A stretch of 64,000 bases of DNA, taken from NCBI RefSeq assembly GCF_023703775.1, contig NZ_CP098514.1, positions 1,674,001 to 1,738,000 on the forward strand. Reading direction: 5' to 3'. The DNA is from Haloplanus sp. GDY1. GTDB lineage: Archaea; Halobacteriota; Halobacteria; Halobacteriales; Haloferacaceae. The translations under genes were made by a program, and so were the position numbers. Positions 1 to 8,329 of the stretch are shown here, one piece after another. How positions within the stretch are numbered: the stretch's first letter is position 1; every line of letters starts with the position of its first letter. The notes under the pieces were generated by a model that was not told the DNA's origin, ran no database searches, and saw only the letters and a program-made list of their open reading frames with translations.

Positions 1-721
1 TCGCGTAGGGCACCGTCTCGAAGGTCATGTCCATCGCGTCGTAGAAGAGCATCCGGCCGATCAGGGGGTCGCCGGCGTCGAGCAGGAGTTTGACGGCCTC
101 GGTGGCCTGGATGCAGCCCACGGTGCCGGGGAGGACGCCGAGGACGCCCGTGGTCGCACAGTCGGGGACGGTACCCGGTTCGGGCGCCTCGCGGAACAGA
201 CACCGGTAGCAGGGCCCGTCGGGATGAAGCGTCGTGACCTGGCCCTCGAACTTGTAGATGGCGCCGTGGGAGACGGGGACCCCGGCGAGTCGGGCGGTGT
301 CGTTGACGAGATAGCGCGTCGGGAAGTTGTCGGAGGCGTCGACGACCACGTCGTAGTCCTCGATCAGGTCGGCGTCGTCCCGGTCGAGACGCGTCTCGTA
401 CGTCTCGACGTCGACGTCGGGATTGAGCGTCGCCACGAAGTCCTTCGCGCTGTCGACTTTGGGGCGACCCACGTCGCTATCCCCGTGGATCACCTGCCGC
501 TGGAGGTTCGATCGCTCGACCACGTCGTCGTCGACGACGCCGATGCGACCCACGCCCGCGGCCGCGAGGTACTGGATGACGGGCGCACCGAGCCCGCCGG
601 CACCGACGACGAGCGCGCTCGAATCTAACAGGCGCTGCTGCCCCTCCGGACCGACCTCGTCCATGATGATGTGTCGGGAGTAGCGATCCAGCTGTGTCGA
701 ATCGAGCGAGAGCCCACTCAT
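1..721 (-). CDS. ubaA: E1-like SAMP-activating enzyme UbaA (ThiF/MoeB family), 3' end cut by window edge
   Basis: Adenylates the C-terminal glycine of ubiquitin-like SAMP proteins for protein conjugation and for sulfur transfer to tRNA and molybdopterin; cytoplasmic. About 240 codons are visible from the ATG at 721. The nucleotide loop GAGGLG lies near residues 40-45, followed by the acidic VVDDD strand and the SNLQRQ motif near 71-76. A zinc CYRC pair is at 171-174 and the catalytic cysteine in PDCATTGVLG is near 188. The distal zinc pair lies beyond the edge. ThiF, MoeB and UbaA cannot be separated by motif alone; in haloarchaea a single such protein is normally UbaA. Confidence 0.9.
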   Translation of the reverse strand, partial: MSGLSLDSTQLDRYSRHIIMDEVGPEGQQRLLDSSALVVGAGGLGAPVIQYLAAAGVGRIGVVDDDVVERSNLQRQVIHGDSDVGRPKVDSAKDFVATLNPDVDVETYETRLDRDDADLIEDYDVVVDASDNFPTRYLVNDTARLAGVPVSHGAIYKFEGQVTTLHPDGPCYRCLFREAPEPGTVPDCATTGVLGVLPGTVGCIQATEAVKLLLDAGDPLIGRMLFYDAMDMTFETVPYA

Positions 722-744
722 ACCACACTCTCGGGGAGCGACGT

Positions 745-754
745 GGATAAATCC
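745..754 (-). promoter_or_regulatory. TATA box of ubaA
   Basis: The A/T core GGATAAATCC lies about 27 bases upstream of the ubaA ATG at 721, the spacing expected for a nearly leaderless haloarchaeal transcript. Inferred from position and composition only. Confidence 0.45.
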
Positions 755-898
755 GTGCCGTTCGGGCGCGGTCGGCGCCAGCCGTGATAAACCGAATACG
801 GCGATACGGAATCGGGACGATGCGGTGGGTGGCTACCTGGACCGACGGCGGCGAGACGGTGTCCGTACCCTCTTTGCCCGGGCGAACGAGCACCGGAT

Positions 899-1294
899 AT
901 GGCCCTCCGTGATCGACTCCGTCCGTGGCACGCGCTGATGGTCCTGGTCCTCCTCGCGGGAACGGGCGTCTCCCTGTCGCGTGCCGGCACCGTCACCGGC
1001 GAGACGCTGCTTCGCGCCCTCCTCTCGGGGCTGGTGGGACTCGTCCTCTTCCAGTTCACCGTCGGCAACGTCTGGGGGTACGCCGTCGAGTACTACAACG
1101 CCGGCGGGTCGTGGACCGACCTGCCGTTCCTGACGCCGTTCGGCCTCGCCGCGGTAGCGGGCGTCGCCGCGGGGGTTCGAACCGGCAGCGTCGGGGTCGG
1201 CGCCTGGGTTGCCTTCTGGGTGTTCGTACTCGTCGCGGCGGCCGTCGCACTGGGGACGTGGCTGCTGGTCGGGTATCGGGAAGCGGGGGCGTGA
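899..1294 (+). CDS. Small integral membrane protein, unknown function
   Basis: A 131-residue protein with four likely membrane segments (about residues 9-27, 37-57, 75-92 and 99-123) and short polar loops; no catalytic motif is visible. It is transcribed away from ubaA and ends 10 bases before the convergent aldehyde oxidoreductase gene. The ATG at 899 is preferred because the first hydrophobic segment then starts after a short basic N terminus. I do not recognise the family beyond a general haloarchaeal membrane protein. Confidence 0.7.
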   Translation: MALRDRLRPWHALMVLVLLAGTGVSLSRAGTVTGETLLRALLSGLVGLVLFQFTVGNVWGYAVEYYNAGGSWTDLPFLTPFGLAAVAGVAAGVRTGSVGVGAWVAFWVFVLVAAAVALGTWLLVGYREAGA

Positions 1295-1303
1295 GGTCGG
1301 CCG

Positions 1304-3169
1304 TCAGTTCGCCAGCTCCGCGATGTCGAGCGTTTCGAGGCGCTCGGCCGTGGGAATCCCGTCGTCGTCCCAGCCGCGGAAGTCGTAGTATTCGTCGAGC
1401 ATGGCCGAGAGTTCCTCGGGCGGACAGTACATCCCCTCGCTCGGTCCCTCGGGGATGGGTTCGTGCATCACGCGATGCGAGAGCGTGTCGGTCTCGCGGC
1501 GGGCGACGCCGCGTTCGACGTTGATGAGGCGCTCGAGGTTGTAGACGCGCTCGCCGATCCGTTCTACCTCGTCGGTCGAGAGGTCCCACCCGGTCGCGGC
1601 GGTGATGGCGTCGCGGTAGCGGTCGGTGACGCGCTTGCCCCAGCCGGCCTCGCTCACGAACCGACACTGGGTGAGCGAGTCGCCGAGCGCGGTGAAGTGT
1701 TGGGTGCGGGCGGCGAACTCCGGCGTCCCCTCGGTCGTCTCGGCGTGTTCGCCGTCGTACTGGAGGGTAGGCCGGGTGTCGTGGTGTGACCCGCCGCGGG
1801 TGGCGGTGGCGTAGCCGACGCTCATGCCCTTGAGGCCGCGGGGCGAGTGGGCCGCGAACTCCAGGCCCTTGACGCCGTGGAGGTAGCGCTCGGCTCCGTC
1901 GTCGAGTTCGGCGGCGAGGCGGAACGAGCCCTCGGCGAGGCGGTCGCCGAACCCCTCGCGGTGGGCCGTCAGGCGCGCGAGTTCGACCAGTCCGTCGGCG
2001 TCGCCGAACGCGAGGTGCGGGGAGTCCTCGTCGGTCAGGAGCCCCTCGTCGTAACACTCGCGCGCGAAGGCGACGGAGACGCCCCAGGAGATGGTGTCCA
2101 TCCCCAGTCGGTCACAGAGGTCGTTGGCCTTCATCACCCGCTCGACGTCGAAGACGTCGGTCATGGTCGCGGTGCCGAAGAGGCTCTCGAACTCGGGGAT
2201 CTTCCCGTCGGTCACCCCCTCGCCCTCGACGGTGACGTGTTTCCCGCAGGCGACGGCACAGTTCGCACACGTCGTGTCCTCGGTGACGTACGCCTCGCGG
2301 ATGCGCTCGCCGCTGATCGCCTCGGCGTCCTCGCGAGGGGCCTGCTCGATCCGGTTGTTCCGCCGGCCGAGTTTCCCCATCTCGTTGATCGGGTTGACGA
2401 GACCGCTGGTGCCGTAGTTCTGGAGCATCTCCGTCTCCGCCATCAGCGGCCCCATCCGGTCGCCGACCAGATCGCGCAGGTCGCCGTCGGCGGCCGGTTC
2501 GGGCCGGAACGACCCCTCGATCACCGCGACGGCCTTGACGTCCTTCGATCCGAGGACGGCGCCGGCGCCGCCGCGGCCGGCGACCCCCTCCCGCATCTCG
2601 GAGTCGTGGAGCAGGCAGGCGTAGCGTACCAGGTTCTCGCCCGCCGGCCCCGCGGCGACGACGTGGACGTCGTCGGCGTCGACGCCCTCGGCCTCGGCGA
2701 CCCGGTCGCCCACCTCGGCGCACGTCTCGTAGGTGTCCAGCCCCGCCAGGTCGGGCGCGGATACGACCGACGCCCCCTCCTCGTCGACCACGACGTAGGA
2801 GAGTTCGTCCGCGGCGCCGTGGAGGACGACGGACTCGAAGCCGGTCGTCTTCTGGGCGCGGGGGAAGGTGCCGCCGAAGGTGCTGTCGAAGAAGCCGTTC
2901 GTCTGCGGGCTGACGAAGCCGACGACGCCCCGACTCGTCGACTGGAAGGGCGTGCCGTTCATCGGACCGACGGTGAAGGCGACGACGTTCGCGGGGTCGA
3001 ACGGGTCCGCATCGGGCGGGACGTGGTCGTGGACCGCCTTCGCCGCGAAGCCGTTGCCGCCGAGGAAGCGCCTGGCGTCCGCGGGGTCGATGGCCGCAAC
3101 CTCGCTCTCACCGTCGCCCAGATGGACGTGGAGGGTCTCGCCGCCGTAGACGGGTGGCAGGTCGGACAC
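1304..3169 (-). CDS. Tungsten-containing aldehyde:ferredoxin oxidoreductase family protein
   Basis: Oxidises aldehydes to carboxylic acids with ferredoxin as acceptor, using a bis-pterin tungsten cofactor and one 4Fe-4S cluster; cytoplasmic. The 621 residues match the usual family length. The family signature [18 protein letters not shown] is near residues 193-210. Cluster cysteines are in CANCAVAC (301, 304, 308), with a further conserved cysteine in SLTQC near the C terminus and another in LCDRLGMDTIS, the pterin-binding region. The start is GTG at 3169; no upstream in-frame ATG fits. The natural substrate cannot be read from sequence. No ferredoxin or pterin gene is adjacent. Confidence 0.88.
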   Translation of the reverse strand: MSDLPPVYGGETLHVHLGDGESEVAAIDPADARRFLGGNGFAAKAVHDHVPPDADPFDPANVVAFTVGPMNGTPFQSTSRGVVGFVSPQTNGFFDSTFGGTFPRAQKTTGFESVVLHGAADELSYVVVDEEGASVVSAPDLAGLDTYETCAEVGDRVAEAEGVDADDVHVVAAGPAGENLVRYACLLHDSEMREGVAGRGGAGAVLGSKDVKAVAVIEGSFRPEPAADGDLRDLVGDRMGPLMAETEMLQNYGTSGLVNPINEMGKLGRRNNRIEQAPREDAEAISGERIREAYVTEDTTCANCAVACGKHVTVEGEGVTDGKIPEFESLFGTATMTDVFDVERVMKANDLCDRLGMDTISWGVSVAFARECYDEGLLTDEDSPHLAFGDADGLVELARLTAHREGFGDRLAEGSFRLAAELDDGAERYLHGVKGLEFAAHSPRGLKGMSVGYATATRGGSHHDTRPTLQYDGEHAETTEGTPEFAARTQHFTALGDSLTQCRFVSEAGWGKRVTDRYRDAITAATGWDLSTDEVERIGERVYNLERLINVERGVARRETDTLSHRVMHEPIPEGPSEGMYCPPEELSAMLDEYYDFRGWDDDGIPTAERLETLDIAELAN

Positions 3170-3352
3170 GCTACGCTCCCGCCGGCGAATCGGCCCGCCG
3201 GCCGGCCGCGGTAGTGATCCGTGACATGGGCGTCCGTCAACGCTCCGCGTACTAATCGTTTGTCGGTGGGCCGTCGTTCCATATCGCGATATGCGATTTA
3301 TCGACGCGGCACGGCGCGGCCGCTCACGGGTGGGGAAAACGGGAAAAGGGCG

Positions 3353-3943
3353 TTACTTGCCGCGCCGGGAGTCGCCGCCGACGCTCGGCCGAGTGTGTTC
3401 CGTGCCCTTGCCGCGCCCGTCCTGACCGCGGCCCTTGCGGCCGGCGCTGGTCCTGCCACGGAACGCACGCCCGCGCTGGGAGTCGTCACAGATCCAGTTC
3501 AGGTCGTCGTCGGACTGGATGGCGGGGTGTTCGGGGTCAACCAGGATCACCTCGTGCCACTTCTGGGAGCCGTCCTCGCCGACCCAGTAGGAGTTGAGCA
3601 CCCGGAGGTTGGGGTACTTGCGGGAGGTGCGCTCCTCGGCGATGCGCTGGATGCTCTTGCGGCGACCGATGCGGTTGACGCCCTGTCGCTTGGTGCGTCG
3701 GCCGGCCTTGAACCGTCGCTTCCGGGCCCCGCCCTTGCGGACGGAGGTCCGGACCACGACGATGCCCTGTTTGGCCTTGTAGCCCAGGTTCCGCGCCTTG
3801 TCGAGGCGGGTCGGTCGCTCGATGCGTTCGATGGCGCCCTGATCGCGCCACTCCTGCTTTCGTTGCCACTGCAGTTCGGCGAGGGCCCCGTCGTCGGGGT
3901 CCCGCCACGCGTCCCGGATGTGGGAGTAGAAGCTTCGTGCCAT
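3353..3943 (-). CDS. rpl15e: Large-subunit ribosomal protein L15e
   Basis: Archaeal/eukaryotic-type component of the 50S subunit. The 196-residue protein begins [13 protein letters not shown], the standard archaeal L15e N terminus, so the ATG at 3943 is chosen over one four codons upstream. The central part is very basic ([13 protein letters not shown]), as expected for an rRNA-binding extension, and the C-terminal tail is rich in Gly, Arg and Lys. It stands alone, followed on the same strand by the aldehyde oxidoreductase gene after 183 bases without a gene. Confidence 0.96.
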   Translation of the reverse strand: MARSFYSHIRDAWRDPDDGALAELQWQRKQEWRDQGAIERIERPTRLDKARNLGYKAKQGIVVVRTSVRKGGARKRRFKAGRRTKRQGVNRIGRRKSIQRIAEERTSRKYPNLRVLNSYWVGEDGSQKWHEVILVDPEHPAIQSDDDLNWICDDSQRGRAFRGRTSAGRKGRGQDGRGKGTEHTRPSVGGDSRRGK

Positions 3944-4069
3944 GGGTGTCACCACGGGCGCTTGCGATTCAGCGTCGCCGGCTGGCGAGCCACATCTCGT
4001 CCCGACGAGTCGGGTGCCCGCTGGAGGCCCGTCTACCAGCGAGTTGTCGGGGCTACCGGTCGGTACGGG

Positions 4070-4990
4070 TTAAGAACTTCGACTCGCCGCGAACTCCCGG
4101 ACCGTCTCGAACTCCTCGGCGGCGACGGCGTCGGCGACGCTCGCGGCGTCCACGTCGGGGACGACGGCGGGATACTTCCGCTCGAAGAAGCCGATCAGGT
4201 TGGACACGTCGCGTTCGAGCAGGTCGGCGGCGTTCTCGTGATCGGTCGACACCGACTGCGGCCAGTCGAAGACCGTGATCCCCGAGGACGCGACGGCGAC
4301 GTTGTGTTCGCTGAGGTCGGCGTGGATCAACCCCGCGTCGTGAGCGCTCGCCACCTCGCGGAGCACCAGATCGAGGACCCCCACCACCTGTTCGTCGTCG
4401 AGTGTCGCGCGAGCGAGTTCGACGCCCTCGAACTTCGCCATCACGATACCGTGGCGGTTGTGATCCACGGGTCGCGGGACCGCGACGTCGGGATAGAGGG
4501 TTTCGAGCGCCTCGTACTCCCGCTCGGCCGCCTTCCGCGCGGTGTAGAGCCAGGAGACGTGGTGGTGGTCGGCGGTGTACTCCCGCTCCCGGTTCACCTC
4601 CCGGAAGTTGGTGTAGCCCTCGCGGTGGAACTTCAGCGCCAGCGGCCGGTAGGACTGCACCTCGTAGACGTCGCTCTCCTTGCCCACGCCGAGCGGCGCG
4701 CCCACGCCCTCGATGGTGTCCCGCTCCGCGAAGGTGTGGAGGGCGAGGACGTCGTACCCCTCGAAGGTGAGCTGGTACCCCTCGTACTGGATGGTCCGGC
4801 GCTCGATCAGGTCGCGTTTCATGCAGCGATCCAGCCGGTACTCCACCTCCTCGGGCGTCAGGTCCGCGTAATCCGGCAGTTTCTCGCGGTTGACCCACTC
4901 GCTGAACCGCATCCCCTGCTCGACGCCCGAGAGGAGATAGAAGTCCTCGGGGTCGAGTTCGGCCACCACGCGGGCCACGTTTTCGACCAT
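4070..4990 (-). CDS. rio2: RIO-type atypical protein kinase Rio2
   Basis: Rio2 acts in late maturation of the small ribosomal subunit. In this 306-residue protein an N-terminal winged helix (about 1-90) precedes the kinase core: the nucleotide loop GVGKESDVYEV at 101-111, the catalytic loop HADLSEHN with Asp near 225, and the metal-binding Asp in FDWPQ near 242. The start MVENVARVVAEL at 4990 matches Rio2 proteins; a GTG nine codons upstream would add an atypical N terminus. It lies close to the ribosomal protein gene L15e on the same strand, 126 bases away, which fits a ribosome-related role. Confidence 0.93.
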   Translation of the reverse strand: MVENVARVVAELDPEDFYLLSGVEQGMRFSEWVNREKLPDYADLTPEEVEYRLDRCMKRDLIERRTIQYEGYQLTFEGYDVLALHTFAERDTIEGVGAPLGVGKESDVYEVQSYRPLALKFHREGYTNFREVNREREYTADHHHVSWLYTARKAAEREYEALETLYPDVAVPRPVDHNRHGIVMAKFEGVELARATLDDEQVVGVLDLVLREVASAHDAGLIHADLSEHNVAVASSGITVFDWPQSVSTDHENAADLLERDVSNLIGFFERKYPAVVPDVDAASVADAVAAEEFETVREFAASRSS

Positions 4991-5071
4991 ACTCCCGACT
5001 CCGCGCGCGAGGGACAAAAGCCCCCCGCGTCGGGTCGTAAACCGTATGGCGCGATAGCAAACGGCGGTCGG

Positions 5072-5398
5072 TCAGTCCTCGGCCGCGGGAATCGGGTCGA
5101 CCCGGAACACGTAGTCGTCGTAGGCACCGTCCAGGTTCGCGGGGCTCTCCTCGTCGGTGTGGGCGAGACAGAGGAACGCCTCCGCGGTGACGGCGCCGTG
5201 GCCCGTCTCCTCCTGGTACCGCTCGGTCACCACGAACGCCGCGGGGTCGTTGCACCCACGACGGTGACACGTGACCGGCCGGTCGTCGGGCGGTTCGGCC
5301 TCGTCACCCCGCTCGCGTTCCTCGTCGAGTGCCCGTCGCCGCTGGCGCTTCACCTCGTGGCGGGCTTGCTCCTCCCGCCCCCGTTTCGTATCTGGCAT
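5072..5398 (-). CDS. Small acidic protein of unknown function
   Basis: A 108-residue protein. The first 40 residues are strongly charged and probably helical (RRRALDEERER). The remainder holds two separated cysteines in TCHRRGC and one in FLCLAH, with nearby histidines, which could form a zinc site. I know no function. It is located between rio2 and a flavoprotein gene on the same strand, 81 bases upstream of rio2, so cotranscription is possible. Confidence 0.65.
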   Translation of the reverse strand: MPDTKRGREEQARHEVKRQRRRALDEERERGDEAEPPDDRPVTCHRRGCNDPAAFVVTERYQEETGHGAVTAEAFLCLAHTDEESPANLDGAYDDYVFRVDPIPAAED

Positions 5399-5440
5399 CG
5401 CATTGACACAGGACGGGTGGCGTGATAACGCTGTGGTGGC

Positions 5441-6163
5441 TCACCGATCGAGGCTCGGGTGGGTCGGCTGCTCGGAGGGGTGGGGCTCGGCGAACCGCTC
5501 GCGCATGAGCGCCAGCGATTCGGCCTCGCGTCGGCGGCGTTCCTCGTCGTCGATTTCCTCACACCCGGGCGGCAGGTCACGGCCGCGGTCGGTGAAGTAG
5601 CCCTCGGGCGCCACCCAGTCGTGGTAGAACGGGCGGTCCGCGTCCTCCAGGAGCGTGACGGCGACTTCGGCGCCGTGCCCGGCACTCACGACGGCCTGGT
5701 GGGGTTTGCCCGCGAGGCGGCCGGCCGCGTAGAGGCCCTCCACGCCCGTCCGCCCCCGCTCGTCGCACTCGACGAAGGGCTTGCCCCGGTCGACGACGTC
5801 GACCCCCGGGGGGAGGTAGTCGGTGGCGTTCTTGGTCGCGGCGACGACGTAGTCGGCCCGGTATCGGTCGGCGGCGTCCGTCTCGACGGCGAACCCGTCG
5901 TCGTCGCGGGCGACGCGCGCCACCCGTGCCTCGCGCCGGTCGGCGCCCGCGCGCTCCGCGCCCTCGGCCATCATGTCGAGCAACAGGCGGGCGTTGACGC
6001 CGGCCGGGAAGCCGGGGTAGTTCTCCAGGTGGGCGTTCCGACGGAGGATCGGCGAACCCGCGTCGAGGACGAGCGTCTCCAGGTCGGCGCGAGCGGTGAA
6101 GGTGGCCGCCGACAGGCCGGCGACCCCGCCCCCGACGATCACGACTTCGGCTGTGTCTGCCAT
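5441..6163 (-). CDS. FAD-dependent oxidoreductase, thioredoxin reductase-like, lacking the redox CxxC
   Basis: A 240-residue flavoprotein with the dinucleotide motif VVIVGGGVAGLSAA at 6-19, the LENYPGFP motif typical of thioredoxin reductase-like proteins, and the second FAD motif GLYAAGRLAG. The CxxC dithiol of true thioredoxin reductases is absent and the NAD(P)H domain is much reduced. It probably reduces an unknown partner or uses another electron donor. The start ATG at 6163 puts the FAD motif at the N terminus as usual; an in-frame extension upstream is basic, low-complexity and unlikely to be translated. Divergent from the CBS protein gene at 6246. Confidence 0.82.
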   Translation of the reverse strand: MADTAEVVIVGGGVAGLSAATFTARADLETLVLDAGSPILRRNAHLENYPGFPAGVNARLLLDMMAEGAERAGADRREARVARVARDDDGFAVETDAADRYRADYVVAATKNATDYLPPGVDVVDRGKPFVECDERGRTGVEGLYAAGRLAGKPHQAVVSAGHGAEVAVTLLEDADRPFYHDWVAPEGYFTDRGRDLPPGCEEIDDEERRRREAESLALMRERFAEPHPSEQPTHPSLDR

Positions 6164-6214
6164 GGTCGAACCCCGGGTTCGCCGCACTTGTATCCGCCGT
6201 GACCGCCGCGCTAC

Positions 6215-6223
6215 CCTTATGCT
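6215..6223 (+). promoter_or_regulatory. TATA box of the CBS protein gene
   Basis: CCTTATGCT lies about 27 bases before the ATG at 6246, consistent with a leaderless transcript. Positional inference. Confidence 0.4.
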
Positions 6224-6245
6224 ACGTGAACGCGTACCACGACGA

Positions 6246-6659
6246 ATGGAGGACGTGTTCGTCGGCAGTCTCATGTCGGCACCGGTCCACACGGTGAGCG
6301 CCGACGCCACGCTTCGGGAGGCGGCACGGGTACTGATCGAACACGACGTCGGCTCGGTCGTCGTCGTCGACGCGGAGGGGCGTCTCGACGGCATCCTCAC
6401 CGTGACCGACTTCGTTCGCGTCGTCGCCGGCGGCGGTCGACACGGCCCGGACGCCCCGGTGTCGGCGGTCATGAGCACGGACGTCGTCACCACGGGTGCG
6501 GACGTCCCCGTGGCGGGGGCGGCGGACGCGATGGTGGAATCCGGCCACTACCACCTCCCGGTAGTGGACGGCGAGACGGTGATCGGAATCGTCGCGGCGG
6601 CCGACCTCGCGGCGTACGTCTCGACGGTGCGGGCGCCGAGTCCGCCACACCGCCGCTAG
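6246..6659 (+). CDS. Tandem CBS-domain protein
   Basis: A 137-residue protein that is almost only a CBS pair (about residues 5-60 and 72-127), with the typical LMSAPVHTV and VMSTDVVTT starts of each repeat and the signature LPVVDGETVIGIV. Such stand-alone pairs bind adenine nucleotides or S-adenosylmethionine and sense energy or methylation state; the target is unknown. Start ATG at 6246 is favoured by a TATA-like element 27 bases upstream. Its stop codon shares the palindromic CTAG with the stop of the convergent AbrB/PhoU gene. Confidence 0.85.
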   Translation: MEDVFVGSLMSAPVHTVSADATLREAARVLIEHDVGSVVVVDAEGRLDGILTVTDFVRVVAGGGRHGPDAPVSAVMSTDVVTTGADVPVAGAADAMVESGHYHLPVVDGETVIGIVAAADLAAYVSTVRAPSPPHRR

Positions 6660-7651
6660 CCGTCGGGCCGGAGGCTCGTCCGGAGCGCGACGCGGGCGAC
6701 GTTGCCGCCGCACGCGGCGGTGCGAGTGAGGGCGCGGAGGACGCGGGAGAGGGCGTAGGCTCCGGGGGGAGACCGCTCGAAGAGCGCCCGATCGATGGCG
6801 CGGGCGTCGTCGACCACCGCGTCCCGGCGGTCGAGCACCGCGTAGGCGCGCTCGCTCGACGATTCGAGGACGGCCGTCGTCGCCGTCTCCACCACGTCGC
6901 GCGAGCGCTCCGCGAGCGAGGAGACGTCGGTCAGGACTTCCTCGGGAAGGGTCCCGTCAGTTCGGTCCGCGAGGGCGGCGACCTCGACGGCGTGGTCCGC
7001 GACCCGCTCCAACTGGCGGGCCGTCAGGTAGTAATCGAACAGCTCCGACCGCCGGACGTCGAGGTGATCGATCTCCTCGAAGTCGGTGAGCGAACGGTTG
7101 AAGTGACGCGTGATCATGCCGAACAGTCGATCCGCGCCGTCGTCCCGACCGTCGAGTCGCTCGGCCTCGTCGGGGTTCCGCAGCGCCTCCATCGCGGTGC
7201 GTTGCATCGACAGGGCGGTGAACTGGAGCTGGACGACCGACTGCTGGATCGACACCTCGCCGGCGTCGAGGAGGTTCTCGACGACGACCCGCCCGTCCCC
7301 CTCCTCGACGACCGACATCCCCACCATCCGGTCGACGAGTCGGCGGACGGTGCGGCACTCGGCGTCGGCGAACTCGTCGGGCGAGCGGAGGGAGACGGTG
7401 TCGTAGCCGACGGCGTAGGCCGCACCCAGCGCCCGTCTGACGGTGTCGGGATCGGAGTCGGGCAGGTGAATCTCCGTCGCGCCCAGGGCGCCGCCGTCCT
7501 CGGCCGCGCTCCGGACGACGAGCGAGCCGTCGGTGTGGGGATAGAGGTGAATCGGCATCCCCGCCTCGAGGGCGTGTTCCGTCGCCCACTCCTTGGGGAG
7601 CGACACCGAGTAGGTCGAGCCGCCGATCTTCTGTAGTTTGCGTGTCTCCAT
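6656..7651 (-). CDS. AbrB-type DNA-binding domain fused to PhoU domains, phosphate regulator
   Basis: The 331-residue protein starts with a SpoVT/AbrB swapped-hairpin domain (about 1-45, IGGSTYSVSLPKEWA), followed by helical PhoU-like repeats (about 90-330). In haloarchaea such hybrids are thought to couple phosphate sensing by the Pst transporter to transcription. It is the last gene of the pst operon, starting one base after the phoU stop. DNA target sites are unknown; the pstS promoter region (13357-13400) is the obvious candidate. Function is inferred from domain content and operon position. Confidence 0.87.
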   Translation of the reverse strand: METRKLQKIGGSTYSVSLPKEWATEHALEAGMPIHLYPHTDGSLVVRSAAEDGGALGATEIHLPDSDPDTVRRALGAAYAVGYDTVSLRSPDEFADAECRTVRRLVDRMVGMSVVEEGDGRVVVENLLDAGEVSIQQSVVQLQFTALSMQRTAMEALRNPDEAERLDGRDDGADRLFGMITRHFNRSLTDFEEIDHLDVRRSELFDYYLTARQLERVADHAVEVAALADRTDGTLPEEVLTDVSSLAERSRDVVETATTAVLESSSERAYAVLDRRDAVVDDARAIDRALFERSPPGAYALSRVLRALTRTAACGGNVARVALRTSLRPDG

Positions 7652-7652
7652 G

Positions 7653-8327
7653 TCAGACGAGCTCCGGATCGCTCTCGATCATGTACAGGGTGCGCGCGGC
7701 GACGTTGACGGCGTGATCCCCGACGCGTTCGAGGTCGCGGATCGTCAGCAGGAGCCGGGAGACGTCGTCCATCAGCCGCTCGACGGCCCACGAGTCCTCC
7801 GCCTCGACCTCGCGTTCGATCAGCTCCCGGACCACCCGCTCGCTCGCCGTCTGACACAGCGAGTCGAGTTCGTCGTCCCGGGCCGCCACCTCGTGACACA
7901 GCGCCGCGTCGTCGGTGCGGTAGGCGGTCATCGCGTCGTCCAACAGTTCGGTCGCCTGTGTGCCGATGGCCGAGAGGTCGACCTCCCCGAACCGCTCGCG
8001 GTCCGCTTCGAGGGTGTACTGCGCGAGGTTGACCGCCAGGTCGCCGACGCGCTCCAGATCCGTGAGGATCTTGAACGACGAGGCGACGAATCGGAGGTCG
8101 CCGGCGACGGGCTGTTGCTGGGCGAACAGCTGGATGCACGTCGACTCCAGATCCAGATACATCCGGTCGATCTCGTCGTCGGCGCCGATCACGCCCCGCG
8201 CCGTCGCCTCGTCGACCGTCTCCAGGGCCGTCAGTGACCGGTCGAGGCGGTCGGCGACGAGGGCGCTCATCCGCAGCACCTCGCTACGGAGTTCGGCGAG
8301 CGACTCTTGAAACTCGTCTCGGGTCAC
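7653..8327 (-). CDS. phoU: Phosphate signalling protein PhoU
   Basis: A 224-residue PhoU with two three-helix repeats carrying the metal-binding E/D-rich motifs (LERVGDLAVNLAQ and LERVGDHAVNVAA). PhoU represses or gates PstB-driven phosphate uptake when phosphate is ample; cytoplasmic, membrane-associated with the transporter. The GTG start at 8327 is two bases after the pstB stop, indicating translational coupling. The C-terminal AbrB/PhoU hybrid follows one base later, so two PhoU-type proteins are made from one operon. Confidence 0.93.
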   Translation of the reverse strand: MTRDEFQESLAELRSEVLRMSALVADRLDRSLTALETVDEATARGVIGADDEIDRMYLDLESTCIQLFAQQQPVAGDLRFVASSFKILTDLERVGDLAVNLAQYTLEADRERFGEVDLSAIGTQATELLDDAMTAYRTDDAALCHEVAARDDELDSLCQTASERVVRELIEREVEAEDSWAVERLMDDVSRLLLTIRDLERVGDHAVNVAARTLYMIESDPELV

Positions 8328-8329
8328 GG

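Noticed and set aside
3170-3352. Possible small gene upstream of the aldehyde oxidoreductase
   Set aside because: No frame has a protein-like composition or a start with a promoter; TATCGCGATA and similar palindromes near 3285 are noted but too short to interpret.
3944-4069. Possible RNA gene between L15e and rio2
   Set aside because: No tRNA cloverleaf or box C/D pattern could be formed by eye; it is probably the L15e promoter region.
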